From Candidatus Woesearchaeota archaeon (GTDB taxonomy: Archaea > Nanobdellota > Nanobdellia > Woesearchaeales > GCA-2686295), in contig NZBB01000022.1 of the NCBI GenBank assembly GCA_002686295.1, forward strand, positions 1 to 14,596: DNA of 14,596 nucleotides, written 5' to 3'. Of this stretch, positions 1 through 8,027 are shown piece after piece. Below the pieces are notes generated by a model. That model did not search any database, had not been told where the DNA came from, and worked only from the letters and a program-made list of their open reading frames with translations. The position numbers and the translations under genes were made by a program. Position 1 is the first letter of the stretch; each line of letters begins with the position of its first letter.

Positions 1-17
1 AAATCTGGGCGGGGGGA
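1..17 (+). tRNA. 3' end of a tRNA, probably tRNA-Tyr (partial)
   Basis: The first 17 nt read as the end of a tRNA: the last T-loop bases AAAT, a 3' T-stem strand CTGGG, a 3' acceptor strand CGGGGGG (10-16) and discriminator A17. A G at position 72 implies C1, and C1:G72 with A73 is the identity pattern of archaeal tRNA-Tyr. The rest lies outside the window, so the anticodon cannot be seen. No CCA is encoded. An AT-rich stretch follows at once, as expected at a gene end. A chance match is possible because only 17 nt are visible. Confidence 0.5.
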
Positions 18-28
18 TATATATAATG

Positions 29-36
29 TTTATAAG
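29..36 (+). promoter_or_regulatory. TATA-like box, distal candidate for the tRNA/RNAP operon
   Basis: TTTATAAG is a good archaeal TATA box. It would start transcription near 57-62. No gene begins there, so if used it gives a leader of about 115 nt before tRNA-Asp. Confidence 0.3.
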
Positions 37-70
37 AAAGTATGATAAATTGTTGTTTTAAATCACAATG

Positions 71-80
71 TTTATAAATG
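71..80 (+). promoter_or_regulatory. TATA-like box TTTATAAATG upstream of tRNA-Asp
   Basis: TTTATAAATGG here is identical to the box in front of rps12 (8440-8450), which is placed perfectly for its gene. Here it predicts a start near 97-100, giving a leader of roughly 75 nt before tRNA-Asp. The leader contains a possible hairpin, TTCTCAT (132-138) with ATGAGAG (153-159), around an A-rich loop. It is the best visible promoter for the tRNAs. It may also serve rpoH, which has no box of its own. Confidence 0.45.
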
Positions 81-194
81 GGTGTTTTTTTCCTCAGCAC
101 ACCAGACAACCAAGTGGCCAAAATGATGATGTTCTCATAAAAATAAAAAAAAATGAGAGATAGAGTTATCTATGCCCTGGTAGTGTAGTTCGGC

Positions 195-229
195 ACGTTT
201 AATAATCAAATTTGATTTTTACGCGATAA
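195..229 (+). other. D-loop intron of tRNA-Asp
   Basis: About 35 nt after D-loop bases GGC (192-194). TCG (190-192) pairs with CGA (224-226) as the central helix. CGT (196-198) pairs with ACG (221-223) as the intron stem, leaving the 3-nt bulge GCA (193-195) at the 5' site. This is a relaxed bulge-helix-bulge. The interior is the palindrome AATCAAATTTGATT (204-217). The 3' end could be 228, 229 or 230. Confidence 0.7.
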
Positions 230-248
230 CTATCATGAAGCCCTGTCG

Positions 249-270
249 AGTGACATTTTGTCGCAGGGAA
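249..270 (+). other. Anticodon-loop intron of tRNA-Asp (position 37/38)
   Basis: A 22-nt intron at the canonical archaeal site. The intron stem 250-255 pairs with 259-264 around a TTT loop. Three-nt bulges at 247-249 and 269-271 flank a four-position central helix (243-246 with 265-268) that has one G-U pair and one G-G mismatch. Cutting after the second base of each bulge rejoins a 7-nt anticodon loop, CTGTCGA. An alternative pairing, CCCTG (241-245) with CAGGG (264-268), also exists. Confidence 0.8.
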
Positions 271-305
271 AGGCTTCGACCCGGGTTCAAATCCCGGCCA
301 GGGCG

Positions 306-387
306 TTTTAACATCACACTGTTTTCGTCCATAACACTAAGAGCAAATAGCACTTCAAGCATTTCAGTGTCGACGGATGAAACCGTT
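306..387 (+). other. Inter-tRNA spacer with inverted repeats
   Basis: 82 nt between the two tRNAs, with no coding signal I trust. GTTTTCGTCC (321-330) pairs largely with GGATGAAACC (375-384). ACACT (334-338) pairs with AGTGT (366-370) inside it, so the spacer could fold as one nested hairpin. ACACTG (316-321) with CAGTGT (365-370) is a competing pairing. It may be only a processing spacer. Confidence 0.35.
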
Positions 388-408
388 GGGCCGGTAGCTC
401 AGCCTGGT

Positions 409-439
409 ACTTCGTGAAAAACGATTTCAAGAGCAGGAA
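409..439 (+). other. D-loop intron of tRNA-Lys
   Basis: 31 nt. The central helix CCTG (403-406) with CAGG (434-437) is a perfect 4 bp. Three-nt bulges GTA (407-409) and AAA (438-440) flank it, and the intron stem begins CTT (410-412) with GAG (431-433). Cutting after the second base of each bulge restores the normal D-loop and D stem exactly. Confidence 0.85.
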
Positions 440-456
440 AGAGCACTTGACTTTTA

Positions 457-472
457 ACACAAAAGGAAAGCA
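457..472 (+). other. Short anticodon-loop intron of tRNA-Lys (position 37/38)
   Basis: Only 16 nt. The central helix CTTT (451-454) with AAAG (467-470) is a perfect 4 bp, and bulges TAA (455-457) and CAA (471-473) stand in the canonical places. The internal stem is weak (c458 with g466), so recognition rests mostly on the bulge-helix part. The spliced loop is CTTTTAA. Confidence 0.85.
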
Positions 473-530
473 ATCAAGTGGTCGCGAGTTCAAATCTCGT
501 CCGGCCCACTTATGATTAAAAGAAATCACA

Positions 531-767
531 ATGGCAAAAGAACAGATTAAACACACATTGATTCCTGAGCATAAAAAGCTCTCTGAAAAAGAAAAAAAAG
601 AGCTAATTGAAAAATATAATCTTAAATTCAGGGATTTACCTAAAATTCTACTAACAGATCCTGCAATAATTCATCTTGATCCTAAAGAGAAAGATATTAT
701 AAAAATAACTAGACAAAGTCCGACTGCAGGAATAGCTTTGTTCTATAGAGGTGTGATTAATGGATGA
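531..767 (+). CDS. rpoH: DNA-directed RNA polymerase subunit H
   Basis: 78 aa, the usual length of archaeal RpoH, the counterpart of the C-terminal domain of eukaryotic RPB5. It is part of the polymerase jaw that contacts downstream DNA. The family signature is clear: H-x3-PEHKxLSEKE near residues 9-22, LPKILLTDPA near 36-45, and the C-terminal TRQSPTAGIALFYR. It is the first gene of the RNA polymerase operon, the standard archaeal order. The start at 531 lies 22 nt after tRNA-Lys, and I see no Shine-Dalgarno and no TATA box at the leaderless distance. It is therefore probably transcribed with the tRNAs and freed by tRNA 3' processing, or driven by a promoter within the tRNA. Its end overlaps rpoB2 by 8 nt. 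Confidence 0.97.
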   Translation: MAKEQIKHTLIPEHKKLSEKEKKELIEKYNLKFRDLPKILLTDPAIIHLDPKEKDIIKITRQSPTAGIALFYRGVING

Positions 768-2250
768 TTATTCCAGAGTTCTAATAAAAAAGTATTTTTC
801 AGAAAATTCAATAGTTAAATCTTCTATAGAATCTTTTAATAGGTTTATCGAAAAAGAGCTTGAAAAAATAATTTTTGAAAACAGAGAGATTGAACCAACT
901 ATTATCCCTCCAAATATAGAGGAATATAAAATAAGTCTTGATAAGATTTGGGTTACTAAACCTGAGATTACTGAAGCAGATGGTTCAAAAAGACCAATAT
1001 TTCCTGTTGAAGCAAGAATCAGAAAACTATCTTATTCTGCACCTATATTCATTGAAATTAGTTCAATTATCAATGGCGTACCAAAAGAAAGTTTCAAAAC
1101 TCAGATAGGAAGTATTCCTATAATGTTAAAATCTAACAATTGTTTATTATTTGGAAAAGATAGAAAGGAATTAATTAAACATGGAGAAGATCCGGATGAC
1201 GATGGTGGTTATTTCATAATTAATGGAACTGAAAAAATAATAGTTGATATTGAGGATCTTGCATCTAACAAATTCATGGTTGAAAAAGCTTCTATAGGTA
1301 TAAGTAAGTATGTTGGCAAAATTTTTTCTGAGAGCGGTTCTTATAAAATTCCTCACAAATTCGAAAAATTAAAAGACGGTCTTTTTTACTTGACTTTCAC
1401 AAGAGTAAAGAGAATACCATTAATAATGGTTCTTAAAGCTCTTGGAATGTTGAAAGACGAAGAGATTATGAAATTAGTTGATTTAGAAAATAATTCAGAA
1501 GTTTTAATCAATCTTTATGAATTTGTTGATGTAAAGAATGAAGAAGATTCAGTAGATTTTGTTGCTAAAAAAATAGGTATAACTCAATCAAGGGATATTA
1601 GGCTTGAAAGAACAGCAGAAATACTTGATAAATACCTTCTACCACATATAGGGATTACAAAAGAAGATAGAATTATGAAAGCTTATAATCTTTGTAAAAT
1701 GCTGAAAAAATACATCCTTGTTTCAAATGGATTTGAAAATACTGATGATAAAGATCATTATATGAATAAAAGAATTAAACTGCCTGGAGATTTACTTTCA
1801 GATTTATTTAGAGTTAACTTAAAAGTTTTGATAGGTGATTTTTTATATAATTTTCAAAGAATAGTTAAGAGGGGAAAGGTTCCAAGTATAAAAGTCATTA
1901 TAAGAGAAAAATTACTAACTCAAAGGATTTACAGTTCAATGGCGACTGGTAAATGGGTTGGCGGAAGAAAAGGTATTTCTCAGAGAGTAGAAAGATTAAA
2001 CTTTTTGCAGTCACAATCACATCTTCAGAGAGTTGTAAGTCCTTTATCTGCAAGTCAGGAGAACTTTGAAGCAAGAGCTCTTCACCCTACTCATTTTGGA
2101 AGACTTTGTCCTAGTGAGAGTCCTGAAGGAACAAATATTGGCTTGAGAAAAAATCTTGCTATGTTAACTAATATAACTCAAGAAGGAAATGAAGAAAGCA
2201 TCTTAAAATCCTTAAAAGAATTAGGATTAGAACAACCTAAAATAAAATGA
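760..2250 (+). CDS. rpoB2: DNA-directed RNA polymerase subunit B''
   Basis: 496 aa, the N-terminal half of the split archaeal beta-like subunit (protrusion, lobe and fork regions). It joins B' to form one side of the active-site cleft. Visible family motifs include EDPDDDGGYFIINGTEK near residues 143-159, SPLSASQENFEARALHP near 427-443 and GRLCPSESPEGTNIGL near 446-461, the fork region facing the active site. The protein ends shortly after this, which is where archaeal rpoB is split. The start at 760 is supported by GAGGTG (748-753), a strong ribosome binding site 6 nt upstream, and overlaps the end of rpoH. The stop overlaps the rpoB1 start as ATGA. No frameshift seen. Confidence 0.97.
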   Translation: MDDYSRVLIKKYFSENSIVKSSIESFNRFIEKELEKIIFENREIEPTIIPPNIEEYKISLDKIWVTKPEITEADGSKRPIFPVEARIRKLSYSAPIFIEISSIINGVPKESFKTQIGSIPIMLKSNNCLLFGKDRKELIKHGEDPDDDGGYFIINGTEKIIVDIEDLASNKFMVEKASIGISKYVGKIFSESGSYKIPHKFEKLKDGLFYLTFTRVKRIPLIMVLKALGMLKDEEIMKLVDLENNSEVLINLYEFVDVKNEEDSVDFVAKKIGITQSRDIRLERTAEILDKYLLPHIGITKEDRIMKAYNLCKMLKKYILVSNGFENTDDKDHYMNKRIKLPGDLLSDLFRVNLKVLIGDFLYNFQRIVKRGKVPSIKVIIREKLLTQRIYSSMATGKWVGGRKGISQRVERLNFLQSQSHLQRVVSPLSASQENFEARALHPTHFGRLCPSESPEGTNIGLRKNLAMLTNITQEGNEESILKSLKELGLEQPKIK

Positions 2251-4049
2251 CTGATGTATATTTAAACAATAAATTTGCAGGGAATATTAAGAATCCTGAA
2301 GATTTTGTTGAGAGAATTATAAATGAACGAAGAATGGGTAAACTACCTATAACTATTAATTGCAGACATAATAAAAAATCTGATGAAGTAAGAATTGAAT
2401 CTAGCGGTGGTAGAGCTGTTAGACCATTGATTGTTGTTAAAAATGGAAAACCATTATTATCTGAAAAACATATTGAACAGTTAAAAAAGAACGATTTATT
2501 ATGGTCTGACCTTGTTAAGCAAGGAATGATAGAATATTTAGATGCATCAGAAGAAGAAAATGCATTAGTGGCTTTTTCTGAAGACGAACTTGAAGAAGAA
2601 AGCACTCATTTGGAAGTTAATCCTTTAGACATACTTGGTTTAGCAACTTCTTTTGTTCCATTTGGACATTATAATCATGGAGTTAGACTAAGTCAGGGTT
2701 CTAAAAATCAAAAACAAGCTATAGGATTTTATATGGCAAATTTCTATATTAGAATTGATATGGATGTTAATTTACTTCATTATCCTCAGTATCCTATTGT
2801 TAAAACATTAACACATGAAACACTTAAGTATGAAAAACATCCTTCAGGTCAAAATTTGATTGTGGCAGTTATGTCTTATGAAGGTTATAATATGGAAGAT
2901 GCAATTGTTATAAACAAAGGTTCTGTTGATAGAGGTTTAGCCAGAAGTACTTATTATAGACCTGCTAATGTTGAAGAAAGAAGATATTCTGGAGGTTTAA
3001 TTGACGATGTTTCTATTCCGGATAAAGATGTGAATGGTTTTCGTTCAGAAGAAGATTATAAATTTCTTGAAGAAGATGGCATAATTTATCCTGAAGCAAA
3101 AGTTGGTGAAGGAGATGTTATAATTGGAAAGACAAGTCCTCCAAGATTCCTTAATGCATTAGAAGAATTTGATTTAACATCCAGTTCTAGAAGAGAATCA
3201 TCGGTTGCTTTAAAACACGGAGAAAGAGGAATTGTTGATTTTGTAACTCTGACTGAGAATGTAGAAGGAAACAAATTAATTCAAGTAAGACTTAGAGATC
3301 AAAAAATTCCTGAGATAGGTGATAAGTTCACAAGCAGACATGGTCAAAAAGGAGTTATTAGTATAGTTGTTCCTGAAGAAGATATTCCTTTTTCTGCTTC
3401 CGGAATAAAACCTGATTTAATATTTAGTCCACATGGAATTCCTTCCAGAATGACTATGGCTCATATGATTGAATTATTAGCTGGAAAAACTGGTTGTTTA
3501 GCTGGCAGAAAAGTTGATGGTACAATATTCAGTTCTGAAAAAGAAAAGAATTTGCGAAAAGAACTATTAGATTTAGGTTTTTCAGAAGATGGATGTGAAA
3601 CCATGTATAATGGTATAACTGGAGAAAAGTATAAAGCAAGAATATTTATTGGGAACATGTATTATCTGAAGCTTAAACACATGGTCTCAAACAAGGTTCA
3701 TTCAAGAGCCAGAGGACCAATACAGTTATTGACAAGGCAGCCAACTGAGGGAAGAGCAAATGAAGGAGGATTAAGACTTGGAGAAATGGAGAAAGATACT
3801 TTTGTTGCACATGGAACTTCTCTTGTTTTAAAAGAAAGATTCGACTCTGATAAAACAATTGTCCCTATTTGTGAAGTTTGTGGACTTATTGCAATAAATG
3901 ATTCTAGAAAAGAAACTTCTTTTTGTCCTGTATGTGGTGAAAACTCAGAGATTTCAAATGTTGAGATGAGCTATGCATTCAAGCTTATGCTTGATGAAAT
4001 GAAATCAATCACCATTTATCCAAAACTAAAACTCAAGGGGAAATACTAA
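2247..4049 (+). CDS. rpoB1: DNA-directed RNA polymerase subunit B'
   Basis: 600 aa, the C-terminal half of the split B subunit, holding the hybrid-binding wall, flap and clamp anchor. Motifs: GYNMEDAIVINKG with NMEDA at 215-219; GDKF at 358-361 followed by SRHGQKG at 363-369, whose lysines line the active centre; SPHGIPSRMT; and GRANEGGLRLGEMEKD near the C-terminus. A zinc site is visible as C542-x2-C545 and C560-x2-C563. Length is normal. It overlaps rpoB2 by 4 nt and rpoA1 by 1 nt (TAATG). There is no clear Shine-Dalgarno at its start, which suggests translation by re-initiation from rpoB2. Confidence 0.98.
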   Translation: MTDVYLNNKFAGNIKNPEDFVERIINERRMGKLPITINCRHNKKSDEVRIESSGGRAVRPLIVVKNGKPLLSEKHIEQLKKNDLLWSDLVKQGMIEYLDASEEENALVAFSEDELEEESTHLEVNPLDILGLATSFVPFGHYNHGVRLSQGSKNQKQAIGFYMANFYIRIDMDVNLLHYPQYPIVKTLTHETLKYEKHPSGQNLIVAVMSYEGYNMEDAIVINKGSVDRGLARSTYYRPANVEERRYSGGLIDDVSIPDKDVNGFRSEEDYKFLEEDGIIYPEAKVGEGDVIIGKTSPPRFLNALEEFDLTSSSRRESSVALKHGERGIVDFVTLTENVEGNKLIQVRLRDQKIPEIGDKFTSRHGQKGVISIVVPEEDIPFSASGIKPDLIFSPHGIPSRMTMAHMIELLAGKTGCLAGRKVDGTIFSSEKEKNLRKELLDLGFSEDGCETMYNGITGEKYKARIFIGNMYYLKLKHMVSNKVHSRARGPIQLLTRQPTEGRANEGGLRLGEMEKDTFVAHGTSLVLKERFDSDKTIVPICEVCGLIAINDSRKETSFCPVCGENSEISNVEMSYAFKLMLDEMKSITIYPKLKLKGKY

Positions 4050-6643
4050 TGGAAGAAAACCACCCAACACATAAAAAAGTTCATTCAATTAAATTTGGAG
4101 TTATGAGTCCTAAGTTCATACATAAAATGTCTTCAGGAAAAATTGTTACTCCTGAATTATATGATAAAGAGGGTTATCCTGTTGTTGGAGGTTTAATGGA
4201 TATTCGTCTAGGGGTGATTGATCCGGGATTAAAATGTAAAACTTGTGGAAATAAATTAAAAAATTGTCAAGGTCATTTTGGACATATTGAATTGGCCAGA
4301 CCTGTTATTCATATAAAATTCATAAAAGAAATTCTTGATCTTTTAAGATCAACTTGTTGGTCTTGTGGAAGAATTTTAATACCTGGTAATATGATTAAGA
4401 AATATATCGCTGAATTAGAAGAGATTGGTGCAGAGTTTGGGCTTAGTAATAGAAGGAAAAAAGTTAAAAATATAATAACTGGTTTAAGAACAATAACAAA
4501 ATGTCCTCATTGTAAAGAAAAACAATTCAAAGTAAGCATTGAGAAACCAACAACTTTTTTGGAGGATGATAAGAGATTATCTCCTATTGAAATAAGAACC
4601 AGGCTTGAAAGGATTTCTGATGAGGACTTAGAGGTATTTGGAATAAATTCTTCTGTTGCAAGACCTGAATGGATGGTTTTAACAATTTTAGGAATTCCTC
4701 CTGTAACTATGAGACCTTCAATAACTCTTGATTCTGGCGAAAGAAGTGAGGATGACTTAACTCATAAATTAGGAGATATTGTTAGAATAAATCAGAGATT
4801 GTTTGAAAATATAAATGCTGGTGCTCCAGAAATAATAATTGAGGATTTATGGGATTTACTTCAGTATCATATTACAACTTTTTTTGATAATGAAGTTGCA
4901 CAATTGCCTCCTGCAAGACATAGGAGTGGTGAACCATTAAAAACAATAACAGGCAGAATAAAGAGTAAAGAAGGCAGAATAAGACATAATCTTGCTGGTA
5001 AAAGAACTAATTTTTCAGCTCGAACAGTCATAAGTCCTGATCCAAAACTTAACATAAACGAAGTTGGAGTTCCTTTAGTTATGTCAATGAAACTTTCAAT
5101 TCCTGAGAGAGTGACTGATTGGAACAAGAAATATTTGTTGAAATTTATAGAAAATGGACCTGATAATTATCCTGGTGCTAATTATATTATAAGACCTGAT
5201 GGAAAAAGGAAAAAAATAACTGAAGAAACAAAAGAGCAATTACTTGAAGAATTAGAGAATGGTTTTATGGTTGAGAGGCATCTTATAGATGGCGACATGG
5301 CTCTTTTCAATAGACAGCCATCTCTTCATAGGATGAGTATGATGTGTCATCGTATTAAAGTTTTGTCTGGTTCAACTTTTAGACTTAACCCAGCAGTTTG
5401 TGCTCCTTATAATGCTGATTTTGATGGAGATGAGATGAATCTCCATATTCTTCAAACTGAAGAATCTAGAGCAGAAGCAGAGATTTTAATGGAAGTTCAA
5501 ACACAGTTGATAAGTCCCAGATATGGTCTTAGTATTATTGGCTGTAACCAAGATGCTATTTCTGGAAATTATCTTTTAACAAGACATCTTGAATTACCAT
5601 ACAAGGAAGCGGTTGACTTGCTTGCGTCTGTTGGAATGACTGATTTCTCAAACCTTCCTAATAAGAAAGCTCTTTCTGGAAAAGAAATTTTTTCAGCCAT
5701 GCTTCCAAATGATTTTGATTTTGATGGAATATCTAGATCTATACCTTCTGAAGAAAAAGATCATATTGTTAAAATTAGAAAAGGAGAAATTCTGTCTGGT
5801 ATAATGGATAAGAGTAATCTTGGTGAAGGTTCTGGTCTTTTATTACGAAATATTCATAAGCAATATGGGAGAGATGATATGGTTGAGATTCTTGGAAGAA
5901 TTTACAAACTTGGAAATGAAGTTTTGTTTAAATATGGATTCACTGCTAAACTATCTGACGTTGATTTAATAGATGGTGCAAATGAAGATGTTAATAAGAT
6001 AATAAATGATGCTTATAAAGATGTTGAAACTCTGATATCTGAATTTAAAGAAGGAACTTTAGAATTGCTTCCTGGCAGAGCGATAGATGAAACTTTAGAA
6101 CTTAGAATACTTGAAAGACTTAATAAGGCAAGAAATGACTCTGGACAAGTTGTTGCTGATAAATCCAATCCTCTTAGTGATACAATGACTATGGTTCGTT
6201 CTGGTGCTAGAGGTAATTTAATAAACTTAGCTCAGATTTCTGCTTGTGTTGGTCAGCAAGCTTTAAGAGGTAAAAGAATTGATAAAGGTTTTTCAGATAG
6301 AACTTTATCATGTTTCAAAAAAAATGACTTAGGACCTAATGCAAGAGGTTTTATAAAACACGGATTCAAATCTGGTTTAAAGCCTCATGAAATGTTTTTT
6401 ATGGCTATGACTGGAAGAGATAGTCTTATGGATACAGCTCTTAGAACTCCAAAATCTGGATATTTATATAGAAGATTAGCAAATGCATTACAAGATATGA
6501 AGGTTGAATATGATTTCACTGTGAGAGACGCTTCAAAAAAAATAATACAATTTCTTTATGGAGAAGATGGTATTGATGTTGCAAGAAGTGAAGATGGAAA
6601 AATAAATGTGAAGCAGATAATTAGTTCTGTATTGAAAAAATGA
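4049..6643 (+). CDS. rpoA1: DNA-directed RNA polymerase subunit A'
   Basis: 864 aa, the N-terminal part of the split largest subunit; it carries the catalytic magnesium site. The NADFDGD motif with the three metal-binding aspartates is intact at 455-461 (D457, D459, D461). Clamp zinc ligands are visible as C63-x2-C66 with C73-x2-H76, and C103-x2-C106 with C152-x2-C155. The bridge-helix region lies near residues 770-800 ([11 protein letters not shown]). It ends with YGEDGID and a short tail, the usual A'/A'' split point. AGGGG at 4037-4041 is a ribosome binding site at good spacing. The gene overlaps rpoB1 by 1 nt and rpoA2 by 4 nt. Confidence 0.98.
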   Translation: MEENHPTHKKVHSIKFGVMSPKFIHKMSSGKIVTPELYDKEGYPVVGGLMDIRLGVIDPGLKCKTCGNKLKNCQGHFGHIELARPVIHIKFIKEILDLLRSTCWSCGRILIPGNMIKKYIAELEEIGAEFGLSNRRKKVKNIITGLRTITKCPHCKEKQFKVSIEKPTTFLEDDKRLSPIEIRTRLERISDEDLEVFGINSSVARPEWMVLTILGIPPVTMRPSITLDSGERSEDDLTHKLGDIVRINQRLFENINAGAPEIIIEDLWDLLQYHITTFFDNEVAQLPPARHRSGEPLKTITGRIKSKEGRIRHNLAGKRTNFSARTVISPDPKLNINEVGVPLVMSMKLSIPERVTDWNKKYLLKFIENGPDNYPGANYIIRPDGKRKKITEETKEQLLEELENGFMVERHLIDGDMALFNRQPSLHRMSMMCHRIKVLSGSTFRLNPAVCAPYNADFDGDEMNLHILQTEESRAEAEILMEVQTQLISPRYGLSIIGCNQDAISGNYLLTRHLELPYKEAVDLLASVGMTDFSNLPNKKALSGKEIFSAMLPNDFDFDGISRSIPSEEKDHIVKIRKGEILSGIMDKSNLGEGSGLLLRNIHKQYGRDDMVEILGRIYKLGNEVLFKYGFTAKLSDVDLIDGANEDVNKIINDAYKDVETLISEFKEGTLELLPGRAIDETLELRILERLNKARNDSGQVVADKSNPLSDTMTMVRSGARGNLINLAQISACVGQQALRGKRIDKGFSDRTLSCFKKNDLGPNARGFIKHGFKSGLKPHEMFFMAMTGRDSLMDTALRTPKSGYLYRRLANALQDMKVEYDFTVRDASKKIIQFLYGEDGIDVARSEDGKINVKQIISSVLKK

Positions 6644-7770
6644 ATAAAATAATAAAAGAATATGTAGACAAACTTCCTAACAAAATACTTTTAGATGTTG
6701 AAAGTGCTTTGCCTGAAAAATGTGTTGACTCAAAAATAAAGAAGATAATGGAAGAAATGTATAAAGAATATCTTTATTCATTAGCAGATCCTGGTGAAAG
6801 TGTTGGTTTAGTTGGAGCAGAGTCTATTGGTGAACCAGGAACTCAGATGACTTTAAACACATTTCATTTTGCTGGAGTTTCAGAACTTAACGTAACTACT
6901 GGTTTGCCTAGAATAATAGAGATTTTGGATGCTAGAAAAAAAATTAAAACAAATATGATGGAATTATATTTAAAAAAAGAATGTTCTGGAAGTAAAAATG
7001 TTAAGAAAATTGCCGAAAAAATCAAAGAAAAAACTCTGGAATCCTATACCAAAGAAGTAATTATAAACGTTGCAGATATGAAAATGATTATAGCATTATA
7101 TCCTAAAGAATTAAGTGAAGCCGATTTAACTGTAGGAATTGTTTCAAAAATTCTTGGAAAAAGTTTTAAAAAATTCAAGTTTAAAGTAGAAAATAAATTA
7201 CTTACAGTTATTTCTTCATCAAAAGATGATGCTTTGAAAGAGATGTACAAATTAAAAGAGAAGATCAAAGATACTCATATATCTGGTATAAAAGGAATTA
7301 GTCAAGTTCTTCCTGTTAAAAGAGGGAATGAGTATGTAATTGTAACTGCTGGATCAAATCTGAAAGAAATTATGAAAAAAGATTTTTTTGATTCTGAAAG
7401 AATTATATCTAATGATTTGTTTGAGATTGAAAAAACTTTTGGTATAGAAGCAACAAGGCAATTAGTCATAAATGAAGTTGTTAAAGTTTTAGATGCTCAA
7501 GGAATTAATATTGATATAAGACATATAATGATGGTTTCTGATGCGATGACAATGTCAGGAAAAGTTTGCGGTATTAATAGATATGGTATTGTTAAAGATA
7601 AACCAAGTGTTCTTGCAAGAGCCTCTTTTGAAACACCCATGAATCATTTATTTGATGCTGCTTTAATAGGTGAAGAAGACTATTTAAACAGTGTTATTGA
7701 GAATGTTATGATTAATCAGGCTGTTCCTGTCGGAACTGGTTTACCTGGATTGGTGATTAAAGTAAAATGA
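6640..7770 (+). CDS. rpoA2: DNA-directed RNA polymerase subunit A''
   Basis: 376 aa, the C-terminal part of the largest subunit, supplying the trigger loop, part of the jaw and the cleft end. The segment [16 protein letters not shown] at residues 64-79 is the trigger-helix region that contacts the incoming nucleotide. The C-terminal part holds [18 protein letters not shown] and [13 protein letters not shown], both standard for archaeal A''. Length is normal. It overlaps rpoA1 by ATGA and has no obvious ribosome binding site, so coupled translation is likely. Its own end overlaps rpl30e by 4 nt. Confidence 0.97.
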   Translation: MNKIIKEYVDKLPNKILLDVESALPEKCVDSKIKKIMEEMYKEYLYSLADPGESVGLVGAESIGEPGTQMTLNTFHFAGVSELNVTTGLPRIIEILDARKKIKTNMMELYLKKECSGSKNVKKIAEKIKEKTLESYTKEVIINVADMKMIIALYPKELSEADLTVGIVSKILGKSFKKFKFKVENKLLTVISSSKDDALKEMYKLKEKIKDTHISGIKGISQVLPVKRGNEYVIVTAGSNLKEIMKKDFFDSERIISNDLFEIEKTFGIEATRQLVINEVVKVLDAQGINIDIRHIMMVSDAMTMSGKVCGINRYGIVKDKPSVLARASFETPMNHLFDAALIGEEDYLNSVIENVMINQAVPVGTGLPGLVIKVK

Positions 7771-8027
7771 GTTTGGCAGATATAAAAAAATTATTGGATA
7801 ATAAGAAACTATTAATAGGTGCTGATAGAGTGTTGAAAAACATGCGCATCAATAAAATAGAAAAAGTGTTTGTTTCATCTAATTGTAGAGATGATATTCT
7901 TAATGATATAAAACATTTTGCAAGCATTAATGATGCTTCAGTAGAAGAACTAACTATTCCTAATGATGAAATGGGTGCAATATGTAAAAAAACATTCTCT
8001 GTTTCTGTTATTGGTTTATTAAAATGA
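7767..8027 (+). CDS. rpl30e: L30e/L7Ae-family ribosomal protein
   Basis: 86 aa. In archaea the gene between rpoA2 and nusA encodes an L30e-type protein of the L7Ae/L30e/S12e/Gadd45 fold, which binds kink-turn RNA in the large ribosomal subunit. Supporting features are the length, the early [15 protein letters not shown] segment (residues 12-26), the [11 protein letters not shown] strand-loop near 34-44 and the hydrophobic end VSVIGLLK. The family is called partly from position; sequence match to memory is good but not absolute. GGTGATT at 7751-7757 is a likely ribosome binding site 9 nt before the start. It overlaps both neighbours by 4 nt (ATGA). Confidence 0.88.
   Translation: MSLADIKKLLDNKKLLIGADRVLKNMRINKIEKVFVSSNCRDDILNDIKHFASINDASVEELTIPNDEMGAICKKTFSVSVIGLLK

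Larger units (their letters stand above)
174..305 (+). tRNA. tRNA-Asp(GTC) with two introns
   Basis: The acceptor strands GCCCTGG (174-180) and CCAGGGC (298-304) pair fully, with discriminator G305, the archaeal Asp type. The T arm is CCGGG-TTCAAAT-CCCGG (281-297). The anticodon stem is AAGCC (238-242) with GGCTT (272-276), and U33 is t244, followed by anticodon GTC at 245-247. The D stem is GTGT (183-186) with TCAT (233-236). A normal cloverleaf of about 75 nt appears only if two insertions are removed: about 195-229 in the D-loop after the GG pair, and 249-270 between tRNA positions 37 and 38. The variable region is CGAC, as in other archaeal tRNA-Asp. No CCA is encoded. Identity is firm; the D-loop intron ends could shift by 1-2 nt. 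Confidence 0.9.
388..508 (+). tRNA. tRNA-Lys(TTT) with two introns
   Basis: The acceptor strands GGGCCGG (388-394) and CCGGCCC (501-507) pair fully, with discriminator A508. The D stem is GCTC (397-400) with GAGC (441-444). The anticodon stem is CTTGA (446-450) with TCAAG (474-478), and anticodon TTT lies at 453-455. The T stem is GCGAG (484-488) with CTCGT (496-500), around loop TTCAAAT. Removing 409-439 and 457-472 leaves a 74-nt tRNA whose D-loop, AGCCTGGTA, is the usual archaeal tRNA-Lys form. No CCA is encoded. rpoH starts only 22 nt after the discriminator, so the two are likely on one transcript. Confidence 0.93.

Noticed and set aside
123..129. ATGATGA resembling a C box of a C/D guide RNA
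   Set aside because: No CTGA D box follows at a suitable distance and no terminal stem is visible.
68..166. 31-codon frame starting at an AATCACAATG that is repeated at the rpoH start (524-533)
   Set aside because: The 11-base match around both ATGs (60-70 and 523-533) is curious, but the frame has no ribosome binding site, its ATG overlaps a TATA box, and the product resembles nothing known.
235..417. 60-codon plus-strand open frame across the tRNA-Asp end and spacer
   Set aside because: It overlaps the tRNA-Asp anticodon and T arms and runs into tRNA-Lys; no ribosome binding site and no protein-like composition.
314..556. 80-codon minus-strand open frame over tRNA-Lys
   Set aside because: It is antisense to the tRNA and the start of rpoH; open only by chance.
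2237..2605. 122-codon minus-strand frame inside rpoB1
   Set aside because: Serine-rich shadow of the Glu/Asp-rich sense frame; rpoB1 is certain here.
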